Source of the DNA: Spirodela intermedia
Taxonomy: Eukaryota > Streptophyta > Magnoliopsida > Alismatales > Araceae
Direction of reading: 5' to 3'
Assembly (NCBI GenBank): GCA_902729315.2
Contig: LR746273.1
Location: 67,001 to 131,000, forward strand
Length of the DNA stretch: 64,000 nt
Of this stretch, positions 23,064-36,100 are shown in pieces; within the stretch, counting starts at the first letter, position 1; the number at the start of each line of letters is the position of its first letter. Position numbers and translations under genes: made by a program. Below the pieces are notes generated by a model. It saw only the letters and a list, made by a program, of their open reading frames with translations, was not told where the DNA came from and did no database searches.

Positions 23064-23310
23064 TAAATTTCTCGTCATGAGCTTGTTAAATTTCTCTCAT
23101 ATACCTCTCTTTCTCTTCTGCCAACTTTCCTACAGAAATATTGTTTGGAAGAAGCAAACTGCACATATGTTTTTCCTTTCGTTTATTGCTCTTTGGAGCT
23201 TATGATGGTTTAGTAGTATGAATTCTAATGCATTCGGCCTTGTTGTATGCACTACCATTTCCCTTGTTCTTCTGAGAAAATGTGTTCTTACCTGCTGATG
23301 GGGATTAATG
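23064..23310. repeat. Copy 1 of a ~250-bp diverged direct repeat
   Basis: Aligned by eye with 26471-26735 over its whole length, at very roughly 75-80% identity. Shared blocks include TAAATTTCTC at the start, GGAAGAAGCAAACTGCA, CATTCGGCCTTGTTGTA (one mismatch) and CTTCTGAGAA near the end. The similarity stops where the AT-rich retroelement remains begin. Confidence 0.75.
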
Positions 23311-25860
23311 ACCTAATGTTGAGTCATGAAGAATGAGAATAATAAAGTGAGAGTGATCAAGAAAATCATATCTAAGTCTATTGCAATTCAAAAGAGAGTG
23401 TGATCTTTTAGATGAACACAAATGAGTTGTTTGCACTATCACCTCTCTCAAAGTGATGGGATACTCTAAAAGTGACTCTTGCATTCTATGACTCAAGAAC
23501 CATAACTCTTGAAATAGACAAGAGATGGTAACTACCTCTTAATATTTTCTCTTAGTTTACTCATCATAAAATTAAAATTAGATTCATTCTCTACACAATT
23601 AAATTTATATTCATACTTTTACCTATGAGAGATGACTTAATCTGAAATATTAAATGTTTAGTGAATTAATTTAATTTAAATTAACCTTAATGTTACCGTC
23701 ATAATGTATAATTGATGTATATGTACGCTCACATACAAATTAAATCTAATAATCTTTCATATGGGGCCATATATAACCTCCTTAAAAATATATATTATGA
23801 TCTTGTGACCTTAATAAATTGGTTATTATTATTGAAGTCATCTCCAACAATCTCATCTATCATTATAACAATATAAGACTAGGGATTTTTCATTATATTT
23901 GTGCATTAACTACACCCATCAATATCAAAAATATCAATTTAATGAATAATATAGATCGTGTAGATATGTAGCATAAAATTACATGTATATTTTTAACTAG
24001 TCCACCTTATTTTGTGTGAAAATCAATCAGCTATATTTAGTCTGAAAAAAATAAAATTTTTGATCTGATAATTTTTAACTAATTTAATTTCATATATATG
24101 ACAATATAATTTTTAATTGTCTTCTAGTGATCCACACTTAGACTTAAATATCTACCCAATATTCTAACAATATATATAATATTTGGATGCATACATACTT
24201 GAACATACATAATACTTCCTATGATTGATGCATAAGAATTTTTTTGAATTTGTTTAGCATAAAAATCATTATTATAGCACTAATTGAGACAAAATTTCTC
24301 ATTTAATGACCAGGGTAACACTTAGTTTATAATATTTTATGTTAAACATTTTAAAGATTTTCTCAATATAATATTTTCTCACAACTAAAGGATACCTAGA
24401 GTGCAAACTTGCTATATTTGTGTGCCAAATATAAAAAAACTTCTCCAAGATCTTTTATTTTAAATTATTTGATAAAAATCTCTTAGTTTCACATAATAAA
24501 CTTATATCATTATTAATAAGTAATATCTCATTGACATACAAAATCAATATACATATATATACTCTCACTAAACTTATGATACACAATTAACTATATTTAT
24601 CTCAAAGCTAAATAAAATGACAACTAGATGCAACTTGTGATACAATTGGTTGGAAACAAATTTGTAGCATCATTTTCCTTCATTATCTCAACACAAAATT
24701 TTCATTTACATCATGCAAATTGTTTCCTTAATATTAACATTGATAAATGTAGTGTTTACATGCATATAATGTAACTCAATATTAAAATGAGTTACTAGTG
24801 ACATTATTATTATAAAATAGTTTTTTATGAAATTGAAAACAGTTTCTATATAGTTAATCTTTTCATTAAGTAAATCCCTTGGTGATAAGATGAGGCTTAT
24901 ATCTCTCCATATTATCTTTCAAACCATCTTAGTTATAAATATTCATTTGCAACCAATGGGCTTCGCACCTTTCAAGTAATACAATAATATCCAAAATGTT
25001 ATTGTCTTTTCTTGATTTAATATCTTCACTCATGACATCAATAAATTTTTGATAATTCAAAGATTACATGACTTGATAGAAGTAGATTATATCATTTTCT
25101 ATTATTATGATGTCAACATCATATTCTTTGAGAAATATAATATGATCATCTATAATCATAATGATTTTTTTCTAGTAGATCTTCTTAATGACACAACTCT
25201 TTGAAAGCATTGAGTTTACTCTTCTTAAATGAAGGATGTGTGAATATTATCTTAATTTTAAATTATTTCTTAAATCATATTAGTTAAGATGATTTTAACT
25301 TGATCATTGTCAATAGCAAATAGAGAAATATTGATTTTCTTTTAAAAAAATATCTCTCTAACCTTATCCTTCCATGCAAACTCAATACCCCCAAAGAATC
25401 AAGTATTTCTCATTCCAAAAAAAGTTCTTAATGAGATTATGAGTTTTCTAATTCTCTGACCTTTTCGGACACCCAATAAAATATTAACTAATTATCTTAT
25501 AATAAAATTTTCTTGCATTAGGTTTCTAAGGTTTTGCTTTCATTAAACAACCTCAAATATGTAAATACTTTACATTGGGCTTTTATTTATCCAAACCTCA
25601 AAATGGGTTTAAATAGTTATTTTAGTTGACATATTATTTAACAAATAAGCTGACATTTTTAGTAATTATAGATGTCTTTGGTTTCTATGCTTACATTGGA
25701 AAATTTATGTATGAAAAAGTATGAATTATCTTGACGGTAAAGAAAGAACAATCTCACCAATCAACTCCAATCATGAAGCCAAATACTTGATTGCATCGAA
25801 GGCCGTACGTAAGCATTTGCCTATGCTGAACATATCTGTTGAGAAAACTCCTTATCATCT
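23310..25860 (-). mobile_element. Decayed Ty1/copia retrotransposon (integrase end through reverse transcriptase and RNase H region)
   Basis: An AT-rich block without long open frames. Read on the minus strand in shifting frames it follows a copia polyprotein in order: AYLLNN (25631-25653) from the end of integrase, then degenerate equivalents of the linker that reads FFEDIEF in intact elements, KPIGCK (about 24946-24968) at the reverse transcriptase start, THFNIELHYMHV, a KDLGE equivalent (24439-24459), and a degenerate RNase H-like portion down to about 23900. Stops and indels are frequent, so it is inactive. The gag and protease parts and clear LTRs were not found. Ends are approximate. 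Confidence 0.82.
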
Positions 25861-25933
25861 GTTGGTGAGGAAGAGATGAGAGACGTTCACAAGGGAAAGG
25901 GAGAGAGACGAGGAGAAGTGTGTGCGTCTGTGT

Positions 25934-25973
25934 GAGGGAGGGAGGGAGGGAGAGAGAGAGAGAGAGAGAGAGA
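25934..25973. repeat. Microsatellite (GGGA)n(GA)n
   Basis: Four GGGA-type units followed by about eleven GA units, at the border between the decayed copia element and ordinary-composition DNA. Confidence 0.95.
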
Positions 25974-26470
25974 TAAGGAAAGCTTCACTGAAATAGAAAT
26001 CATTGGCCCTTTAAGGGAGGAACCCTCAGGTTTTCTTCCATTCATCCTTTCCTAGCAGGAGTGGGTCTTACATGGTGTTCCCAAAATTCCCCAACAATAC
26101 GCTCAATAGATGTATATGACGTCGGAGTATTTTCTTCTCCGTTCAATCATCCTTCCACCGCAAACACAACTCCGATTCTTTCCAGCCAAATCCTCAATAC
26201 AGCGAGTAATCCTTCGGCTGAAAGCCTTGCTTTTATGCTTATGCTCCATAGTTCTCTGCGTCATCAGATGATGTCATCAACATTAACTACGTTTCACCTT
26301 ATCGATCGACTTCAGCTCGACCAAAATTCGCAAATGACTCTTCTTCAGAGCTAACTTAACCAATTTTCACGGATTATTTCGCTTTCCTCGCGAATATTTG
26401 CTCATCCGTGACATTATGCTTGGTCCCAGCTCCATTAAGCTGCCTCTACGGTTTCTGCACAGAAACGGCG

Positions 26471-26735
26471 TAAATTTCTCATGACGAGCTTGATAAATTT
26501 CTCTCGAACACCTCACTTTCTCTTATGGCAGCCTTTCTACTGTGAAATATTGTGTTTCGGAAGAAGCAAACTGCATACTAATTTTTCCTTTCCTTTCTCG
26601 CTCTCTGGAGCTTCTGATGGATTACTAACATCAATTCCAACGCACTCGGCCTTGTTGTACGCACGAACATTTCACTTGATCTTCTGAGAAGATGTGTTCC
26701 TCACTAGTTGCACCTCTGTTGATGGTGAATAACTT
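26471..26735. repeat. Copy 2 of the ~250-bp diverged direct repeat
   Basis: Counterpart of 23064-23310, same orientation, 3.4 kb downstream on the far side of the decayed copia element and about 600 bp beyond it. It starts with TAAATTTCTCATGACGAGCT and shares GGAAGAAGCAAACTGCA with copy 1. No primer-binding site or polypurine tract adjoins either copy, so these do not look like the LTRs of the copia element. Confidence 0.72.
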
Positions 26736-26890
26736 CACGTCAGGGTTATCTCCATTTCTCTCATCGCGCCGGGGACTGGTCGAACGCACCGCAACTCCCA
26801 CGCTCTTTGCAACCGCGTACGTACAAGAAAGGCTCTAACAGTGCCGCGCCGTGGGCCCCTCGACAGACCACTAAGCTCTACGCGCCTTCC

Positions 26891-26945
26891 TCTTTCTATC
26901 CCTCTCCCCCTCTCCATCCCTCTCCCCCTCTCCATCCCCTCCCCT
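26891..26945. repeat. Minisatellite, ~18-bp CT-rich unit
   Basis: About three units of CCTCTCCCCCTCTCCATC type in tandem. The repeated RLPLSIPLPLSIP-like reading on the plus strand is a product of this repeat and not a gene. Confidence 0.88.
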
Positions 26946-28029
26946 TTGTCGTTTGTCGTAGGGGGTAATAAGGTCCGTACGTCATTACAACGTGAGATGA
27001 CGACGATGCAACTCGTGCGGCTGAGCGAACGCAGACGGGGTCGGTTCCAACGCAGAGAGAGGAACGGATGGGTTTTTCATCCCATTCATGACATCCCTGA
27101 GGCTACCTACTTCCTTCTTCCTCTTCCTATCGTTCGTCCTCCGGACAGCAGCGCCTCCGCGCGCATCTCACCCAACAATCCCGCCACTGCTCTCGCCCCG
27201 CAGTTCACGTCCTCTCCCTCCGGCCTTCCCAAAACCGTCGGCATCCGAAGCAGGCGAAAAAGAAAAAAGATGCCTCCCGTTGGCGTATGGAACGCGGTGT
27301 GCACGCCTCCTGCTCGATCGACCATGCAGATGCCCATCCCATAATCAGAGTGAACCATCTGCACGGGCTGGAGTCGTCGCAGGAAGAGCGTCAACCTCAA
27401 GGCACAGGTGTGAATGAACAGATGTACGTGGGATCAAAAAGACCGAGAGGCAGAAGCTAGGGAAATACAAGGCTGCAACCGAGTCCGACCCAAAGCTCAG
27501 GAATAAAATGCTAGCAGCGGCCCCAGGACCACGTTTTGATCGCGGCATCGTCATGATGCCATCTCTCAATCACAAAGAAAAGGAGCAAATGGGTTCGAAT
27601 AGTAAAAACTGATTGTATTCAGATTTCACGGCCTCCAGTTTTCCTGACTTGTTTGCTTCCTCAACTCCCCGAAAAGAAGTCAGATGGGTCTTACAGGCAG
27701 GCCCTGTCCACGCCAAATCAACACATGAATTCCGTGCGGCAAACACGGTTCTTACAACTCCAAGATTGAAAAACTCTCAGGTAGCTGCCGCCAGCGCTGT
27801 TTGCCTATACTGGCCTCAGTCTTTTAGCCGGGCCTCTTGGCCTCCAAAGTTGATGATGACATACGGACAGTAAGAGGAGAGGGAAAAGCACCAGTCTGAA
27901 AAACCGTAGCATAAGGTTCTTCGACCTATCTTGATGACTGCCGCGATTAATTTAGATGTACACTCCGCCAGTTGGCCAACTGTCTGTACACCCCATGTGT
28001 GTCGATGAAGGATCCTCTCCCAGACACAT
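26946..28029. other. Intergenic and TFIIH p44 3' UTR
   Basis: Moderately GC-rich to about 27400, with open frames on both strands that I do not recognise. The part adjoining 28030 should be the 3' UTR of the minus-strand p44 gene. No gene is supported. Confidence 0.45.
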
Positions 28030-31000
28030 TCATGACAAAATAGATTCCCGCCGGCTCTCACAACCAGGACAATTGTGCAAGCTCTCGTGGATATATATAT
28101 CACAATCGAGGCAAAAGTATTGGTTGCATTTTGGGCAAGAAACGTGGAGGCTAGATTTGCTTCCTGCACAAAAATGCTGAGTAAGTTGAGAAGCAAAAGA
28201 ATGAGCCTGGGTACTAATATTCATAACTTAACAAGACAGGATCTAAGAAACGGTCTCTGTTATATTAAGGGCTCAGACAGTAGACTGAACAGAAGAATTT
28301 TTTGTGGATCACTATTTGTGCATCTGCCTAAATAAGCATACTGGACATAGCCATCCGCAATTACTGTGGGAAAATTACGATGTCCAACGCATTATTTCCC
28401 AGCAATTAATAGTGGAGATCATTACATTCTCAAAAATCAGCCATTATATTCAATCAATACTGCCAATTCCTCCAACATCTAAGTTGATTAACTTTGAATA
28501 GACCAGAGCAAGGTTTTCGTTATATTAAATTTGTGATGGCATCACACTATGCGCCTCTGGTGCAACCATCAGGGAAAAGGCCGAACAGAAAATTAACAAG
28601 AATATCGATGAAATAATAGACATGGGCAAATGCTTGGAACAACGGGTATCAAATCAATAACGCGAATGACGCTAAGGTTATCGAGATTATTATATAACGT
28701 GATCAAGTGAAATCATATACACCAGGAGAAACATTTCACACTTTTTATAAAGATGGGCTAAAAACAATACATAGCGTTTGATGATGGAGTCTTGGGTCTA
28801 AAATTAGTTGTCAGACAAAGAATGTGGCATGACTAAGACCCTTTCGTTTTCGTTTGAAACCTGTCCTCCAATACAAAATTCCCTTCACGTGGCTTTCAGC
28901 CATCAAAATTCGAATAAAATGTCAGCTGCCTTCTCCCAATTTCCCACAAGAAGGTACAGGCACGAGTGACATTTCTATAATTGAAACAACTCAGAGCAGC
29001 AAAAAGTTACTTCCAGAGGGAAAAAATCTGTTCTGTGCCATGCATGATTGAGATTAACGTGGCACGGCTCCATGATTAATCACAAACAGGAAGAAATTAC
29101 AATAGATGGCTAGGGCTGAAAGCTGAATGGTTATTGAAAATAGTCACTCAAAACTGAGGGAATTATAGACCTTCCTGAAAATAAGTTCATACTAGACGAA
29201 AATAACAAATGGGCACTTGCTAATTCTGATTTCAATCGGGATCAAATTAGTCAGATTTAGTCCTAACTGACTGCATTACGGAGTCTTTTGAACATAACAT
29301 TTAATTGGATCCCAATCAACCAGCCGGATATGTTATCGCGCATGAGCACCATTAATTTGATCTGAATTGATTATCACAGGAAACCATGATGTCTAGGAAT
29401 AGCAATCTGCCTAGGTAACTGCCTCTTATCTCTCCCCAAGGACAGTGATTTTCTGCCATACTGAAAGAAGATAACAATTCAATCATGTACACTAGGAGTG
29501 TAAATCATGAATTTAATCTATACACTTATTTATGGTCATCTACAAAGTCCACAACTTCTCCAATCGAAATAAATATACATCATGATTGCACCAAGGAATG
29601 ATTTCTCTATTAACCAACCCATGAAATGCTAATCCAAAGACCGAATAAGGGAAAACCTCATCTCCTTTAAATATGGATTTTCTAATGAAAGGTTTAACTT
29701 GTGACATGACAAAATAGACCATGGGAACAAAGAAAATTTGCAACAAATTTTCACTAGAATTGGTATGTGGTTGGGGATAGTGAGGCTTTATAAGAAAATT
29801 ATCTGAAAACAGACAAATTAATACCAGTCTCCCACAGAAAAGCCCTTTCCTGCAGATAAAATCAAAGTAAAGTGTAAAACAAAATGATAGTGAACTTCTC
29901 TTACAGGGTTATGTCCCTTGGCAGAGCTCAATTTCAACAAGGCATCCTTCAACTATCTCAACCTTGCTTAATTTGTGAAACAATCTAATGTTGAAGTGGT
30001 AAAAATATCAATCCAAAACATACAGCAGGCAGGTAACAGAAAAATCATACGATATGTAATTTTATAAGAATCTTTTGACTGAACATGACAACATGAAGGA
30101 GTTTATTCGTTCCTAATAACATTATACGATTAGGCACATGCATAAAAAAATCAGACGAAACTGCCAAGCACCTACAATACGTTAATATACACAACGCTCA
30201 AAAAAGAGAAAATCACATCAAGGGATTTTCAGTTCGAGTTTTGAAAGGCCAATAGTACCCCAAAGGCATCCTTTTCCAATAAATTTCTGACTACATAAAA
30301 TGAGACTAATCTGTAAGTAGTCCAATGTACAGTGTTCCTCGTATTTGTTGACAGAAATGTTCAATACACACGAACGCACAAACAATCAGACATAGATGCA
30401 CATACCTGCATAGGTATATGGAGATGGACAATGGCATAATATCTTTTCTCTCATTGACGGGTGTGCGATACATTCATTGGAGAGCATTACGTGATAAAAC
30501 CTTACTAGAGGACCTATTGATGTTTCCCAAAACGTTAATGGGTCTTCACATTCGGATATATTTTAATTGGTTTTCCCATAAACAATTTTGTGCATATACT
30601 CAAGTATACGATTCCTCAAGACGAATAAGAAAGTATGAATATACTCAAGTATCTATGTCAAAATAAACTGTCTACCTTGGAGGAATGTAGGAAAAGTGGT
30701 CGACAAATTTTTCTCAGATGCAGTGAAGGTTTCAGCAATCAGTTGAGTTTCATTTTCTGCTAACAAACTTTAAAGAAAGCATGAAGTTCCCAGTGAAACA
30801 TTTTATGGTCGAACACTTACCATAATTCAAGAGATCCTGTTGACAACCGAAACAGGTTCTTGGTGATTTCTGGTAAGAATTAAGTGGTGCAACTGATGCT
30901 TCATTGAATGGCAATACAGGGAAGAGATGATGATAAGATCTAGCCAGATGGGGAGAAGAAACAAGAGTCAACCCACAAATGTTGCACTCTGTGGGTAGTT

Positions 31001-32418
31001 CACACACCCGCGCGAAACATTGTGGGCAGGTGTAGCCGCCCCCAACCTTGGGTTCCTTGTGGCAAGAGCAGATTGCAATAATGGTTTCTGCTCCTCTTTG
31101 AGGAAAGCCCATCTTGATTAAATTAGCAACAGCGTATTCTGCTATTGCGGGAGAAGGAGGGGCATGTTCCTGTAACAGCTCCTTAAAATGTGCCTGCCAA
31201 AACGATTGCAAAGGTTCTCAGTATAAGCAACTGACCGTTTACCACGACACGATGAGAAGCACCAGTTCGTTTCTGCTCACCTCATCCAATGCCACAGTGT
31301 AAGATCCCCCAGTCTCCGCACAAAGATGCTTACAAATATAAATTTCTGCTGAAAGGCCTACAACAGAGCACCTTATTTTGGCTTTCTTGCAGTTCTCAAT
31401 GGTTTCCATTATGTTGCCTGGATCACATGTGGTGAGAGCAGAATAAAGAATTAAGATTTCCCGGTGACCATATGACGGAACCTGGGTCAGAAAGCCATGC
31501 ACTAGATCCAGGGCATTCTGCAATGAAGGGTCTCCAGAGCACTCCAGTTTTCCCATCAGCGCCCTAATCTGTGATTCAGGACTGCCCCCAAGTTCTGTCA
31601 GGCGGTGGGCAATACCATCCTTTATTGCAACGAGTCCGATATGACTGAGAGGGTTCTGATCAAAGAACTCCCTGACGAACCCCTCAACGCACTTGGCAAC
31701 GACAGCCATTCGGCTTGGCCGGTAGTCCGTCTCTGAAGCAGCCTGCAATGAAGGTGAATGAGAGCGTGGCAACATCATAACAATCAGAGAAAGGAAAGGT
31801 CTCGTTGTACAGGTCAAGGCAATTAGCATTCATTCAGGAATGGAGTATATATTCGCACTCGGAGAAGCGAGCATAAAACATGCTTCGGAAGGAATTCAGC
31901 TATAAAGCATGTTGCTCTCATACATTCTCGAAAGAATTTCCCTCTCTTGTTAGAAATGCGTAAGACCCGAGCCCGTTAAAAAAATAAAATAAAACCAAGC
32001 ACCAAATCTGACAAGCACAGAGGTAGGAGAACAGGTAGAAAGATGAAAGCGTCGAGAGAGCGCGAAGCGGAGGGGGCACACGTACCCTAGAGAAGTCGAT
32101 GACAACGTACAGGTACCGGATCAGACCCCTCTGAATCCTGGGGGCTGCAGAACCGGAGTCCCCAGCAGCAGCAGCCGTCCGAAGGAGAAGACGGCGCCTG
32201 TACTGGGCATGCTGGAAAGTCTTGGTGTCGATGGGGCGGAGGAGGCCCGATTCGTCCTCCTGGAGCGACTCCCAGGATCGCTCGTCGGCGTAAGCACGCT
32301 CCCACGCGGCCAGGCCTTCCCCTTCGAGCCCCTCCTCCTCGTCCTCTTCTTCATCATCCCCTCCTCTTGCTCCCGCGTCTCTTCTTCCTCCCGGCCCGCC
32401 CACGCCATTGCCGCTCAT
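28030..32418 (-). CDS. GTF2H2: TFIIH core subunit p44 / SSL1 (general transcription factor IIH subunit 2)
   Basis: Core subunit of TFIIH, which opens DNA at promoters and in nucleotide excision repair; p44 binds and stimulates the XPD helicase. Four exons (32418-32086, 31742-31281, 31193-30821, 28163-28030) join in phase to 433 residues, near the family norm (about 420). An acidic N-terminus (DDEEEDEEEGLEGEG) precedes RGLIRYLYVVIDFSRAAS and the VWA domain, about residues 95-270 (SRMAVVAKCVEGFVREFF, NPLSHIGLVAIKDGIAHRL). Then come the zinc-binding parts: CSCHKEPKVGGGYTCPQC, CNICGLTLVSSPHLARSYHH, and the C-terminal RING-like C4C4 module (CFGCQQDL, CPKCNQYFCLDCDIYIHE, CPGC). The last intron is 2.66 kb. 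It faces RPN8 across a 704-bp promoter region. Confidence 0.95.
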
Positions 32419-33122
32419 CGAGAGTTAGGGAGAGCGAGCGAGCGAGAGACAGGGCGCAGCAGGAGCGGACGCGGGCGGGCCACTAGGGTTTATTAGTGGA
32501 GCAGCGAACAGCCCGGGGCTTTCGCGGGCCCCGACCGGGGGTGGGGGGCAATTGACTCTTCCTGGCCCGGAGAACGGGGCTGCAGTTCGACGATCTCACT
32601 AGTCCAGGGCACGCTGAGCTGCCGCTGCGGGTGCAACAGGTGGGGAGGAAGAGGAAGCGAAGGGTCTGGGGGCCATTCCCTTGTGGACAAAATTACCTGC
32701 GGAGCGACCGAGTCGGCTACAATGCCATGGCGTCTGCAACCGAAACCACACCGCCCGCGGCCGTCCAGACCCCTGTCGGTGGTGTGTGTCATACCATATG
32801 CCTGGACATGGCTTGGGTTGGGCCGCCGGGAAGCAATTATTCTTTTTTATTCGTAAAAAATCGTGCTTGTTACCCGTAATAATTGGACAGCCTCAAATAA
32901 GTAGATCATAATAAATTCTCTGCTTCTTCCCCAAGAACACCCACCGCGCGCTCTCACCGCTGTCCTCCCACTTCTCGCCCGCCGAGCTTAAGCTGAGAGC
33001 TGCTCTGCCCGCGGAGTTTATTCGCTCCTAACTATCTCACCCGTGGCGAATCGCTCTCGCGCCGACGCTGCTCGCCACCGCTCCGACGCCGGACGACTCG
33101 GGAGAAGCGGGAGGCGCCAGAG
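32419..33122. promoter_or_regulatory. Bidirectional promoter region, p44 / RPN8
   Basis: 704 bp between divergent start codons. It contains a telo-box (TAGGGTTT at 32484-32491, i.e. AAACCCTA on the minus strand) about 66 bp upstream of the p44 ATG. The region is GC-rich at both ends with an AT-rich middle (about 32835-32920). Telo-boxes are common in promoters of plant housekeeping genes; shared control is inference. Confidence 0.5.
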
Positions 33123-36100
33123 ATGGACGTCGTGAAGGCCCAGCAGATCTCCGCTACCCCGGTGGAGAGAGTCGTCGTGCACCCCCTCGTCCTCCTCAGC
33201 ATCGTCGATCATTATAATCGCGTCGCCCGGGACACTCGCAAGCGCGTCGTCGGCGTGCTCCTCGGCAGCTCCTCCAGGGGAACCGTCGACGTCACCAACA
33301 GCTACGCGGGTGCGTATCCTCCTGACTCTCTTTGCCCACGGTTCGGACAGGAAAGAGATTTTCAGATCGAATGGGCGGCACAGCCTCACATCCTGCACGA
33401 TCGTGATTAGGGTTTAGTCTGACGGAGTCCTCCATACAAATCAAACCCCCTTCGGTACGGTCGACGGATCAGTTTTTGTAGGTCTCCTTTCCCCCCTCGA
33501 CCCCGGGGACTTGTTTCCGTTCAGCTTTGGGGCACATCGCAAGAATATTGGGCGTCTGATTTATAGATTTGGACACTTGTACTGGGATGTTCAGAATTGT
33601 TCGAGGCTAGTTTTTGGGAGCCAATTGGAATTGAAAGTGGATGATTATTGGTCGTGATTACCTGGCCGTAGGAGATCACAGGTTGATGGGTATTAGGGTT
33701 CAGTTGTCCGGGATTTGGGTCTTCCCAAGCTCCTACTCTAGATAATGAGAAGTTGACCCACCCTTCTTCTGCTATCCTTTGGATGTTCTCGTCTTTTCAT
33801 GTAAATCAGGAGGCCTTGCCTGTTCTGAACCTTGCCTTTGCATGTACAGTATTTCGCGAATTGGGAAGTTACCCCCAAATATCCTTTCGAACCATTTTTC
33901 CGCCGGTGGTAGCATTTTTTTTTGTTGGGTACTATTCGCTTGAGCTTCTTGTTGACCGTTATTTCCCATTAAAAGTTTGTCAAAGATGAGAGAAAGAGGA
34001 AAATTTTCCGTTCATTGAATTTATTATTTACGTGCAGATCAGAAGTCACAGAAATGCGCAAATGCTTGTAATATACAAGAGTGTGAATCATGAGCTCTAC
34101 AAAAAACATCTATACAGCGATGTGTCTCACTAAAGGTTCGGCATATGAAAAATCTAAAAACCCAATGATACCAAACTAACTGGCCCCACCTTCCTTGCTC
34201 CACACCGTTCTTATCTGATCTTTCACCCTGTCGTAAACCAACTTAAAAAGCCTTTATGCATTTGGTACTTTCCCTGTTGAAATTGTCTCTTTCTCATTGT
34301 CTAAATAGCCCAGAGAGTTAAACTACTCAATCCCGTGATCGACATTCTTTTTATAATGTATATTCCACCTGTGCCGAAACTGATTTAGGCAACTGAGGTA
34401 CTCCTTTGTATACTTACTTTAATAAACAACGATTTCCGAATCTTCTTGGAGAAGAAGCATCAGGTTTCCCAAAGTTTATTCTTCCTCCTCACACATACTA
34501 CAAATGCTGTGAATAATGTATTACAACAAGTTTGTTTTGTACATAAATACTCCATGCGGAGATAATTACTCTAAAGGAGAAAGGGGTTTCAAAATCCCAT
34601 TTACTATTTGGTATCTAATCCCTTGATTTGAGATAGTGCTATGAGTTGGCTTGACTGAAAGGCTCCCTCCATGTCATTGTCTCCTATGCCAGATTTTTAT
34701 ATCAGCTCTTCTTATTTATTCCTTTACAGGTAGAGGAACAAGATCTTCTTGTAGTTGAATCTGTTCCTTGGGTGAACAAGATCTTTTAGTCGTTGATTCT
34801 CTTCCTTGAGGATTATCTTAAACCTTGAAAACCACATTCCTCGCTGTTGTATTTTCAGAAGGTTGTGCAGTGGTAATGTTGGGATCTTTGCTTGTCTTCA
34901 AGAGATTTGCAATATCAGATGCCTCACACTAATCAACCTAGAATTTTTTTTGCTCATTCTTTAGATGTTCTCTGGACGATTCTGAGGTGGTGGAGTATGA
35001 ATTATTCTTTTTTCTCATTCTCAATGGGAACACTCGCTCGATTTTTCTGTACTCTATTCTAATGAGACTTTAAGTTTGGTTAAGAATCTTTAACTTCCTC
35101 AAGTAAAGAAGATACATTTTTTTTTTCTGATGACGAACGTCTTTCTGCCTAAACTGCAGTGCCTTTTGAGGAAGATGACAAGGATCCTAGCATTTGGTTT
35201 CTTGATCATAATTATCATGAGTCAATGTTTTCAATGTTCAAAAGGATAAACGGTGCTCTTCTATTCCCCTTCCTTTTGTATTTCTTGCCAGTATGCATGA
35301 TTATCACACAACTTTTTGTATTTCTAAATGCTGAGTTTGAATTTTCCATGATTTTCAGCCAAGGAGCATGTTGTTGGTTGGTACAGTACTGGTCCAAAGT
35401 TGCGAGAGAATGATCTGGATGTTCATGCTTTGTTTCATGAGTAAGTTCTTTAAAGGATTTCAAAATTTTTGATGTTCGTTAATATAAAATAGACAATGAA
35501 ATGCTCGATATTCATGCATGAAATGTCCTTTGAAGAAGATGTGAGTGATCCTGCATATTCCCTGTAAAAAGTGACGTTTAAACTGTATTTGGAGATTACC
35601 TCCCCTTGCTTCCATCTTACCTTTTCGTTTTCCTTTCCCAAAATTGGATGGTGCTGACATTAAGTCAGAAAAGGGTAGAGATATAGTTAGGATTTATTTA
35701 CAAATAATTCCACTGTTAGATAGCCTTATATACCAACCAGAAAGCAGGTCGATATGCTTTGAGAGTTACAACTGTTCGCATGGTACACATCTTAGTTGGA
35801 ATAATCTAGAGTTCAACATTTGTTGTAGTCTGTCATCAGCCGCAGAAAAGTATAACAATACAAAACCAGATATAAGACACAGCCAGCAGAAACTGCGAAG
35901 TCAAATCATTTGTTCATCTTGTAACCTCGTGATCTCATTCTAGAAAACTGTAACATCTTTTTAACTTGCGCCAGTATATGTTTACATGTTAAATCGAATA
36001 TCACATTGATATTTTTTATTTTTTTGTTCACTGGATTAGTTATGCTCGAACTCATCATCATTTCATATGTTGATAACATATGTTTTTGGCTTAAATTCTG

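Noticed and set aside
26841-27417. Overlapping frames of 167 and 109 codons (+) and 97 codons (-)
   Set aside because: The first is largely translation of the CT-rich minisatellite; none shows a family signature.
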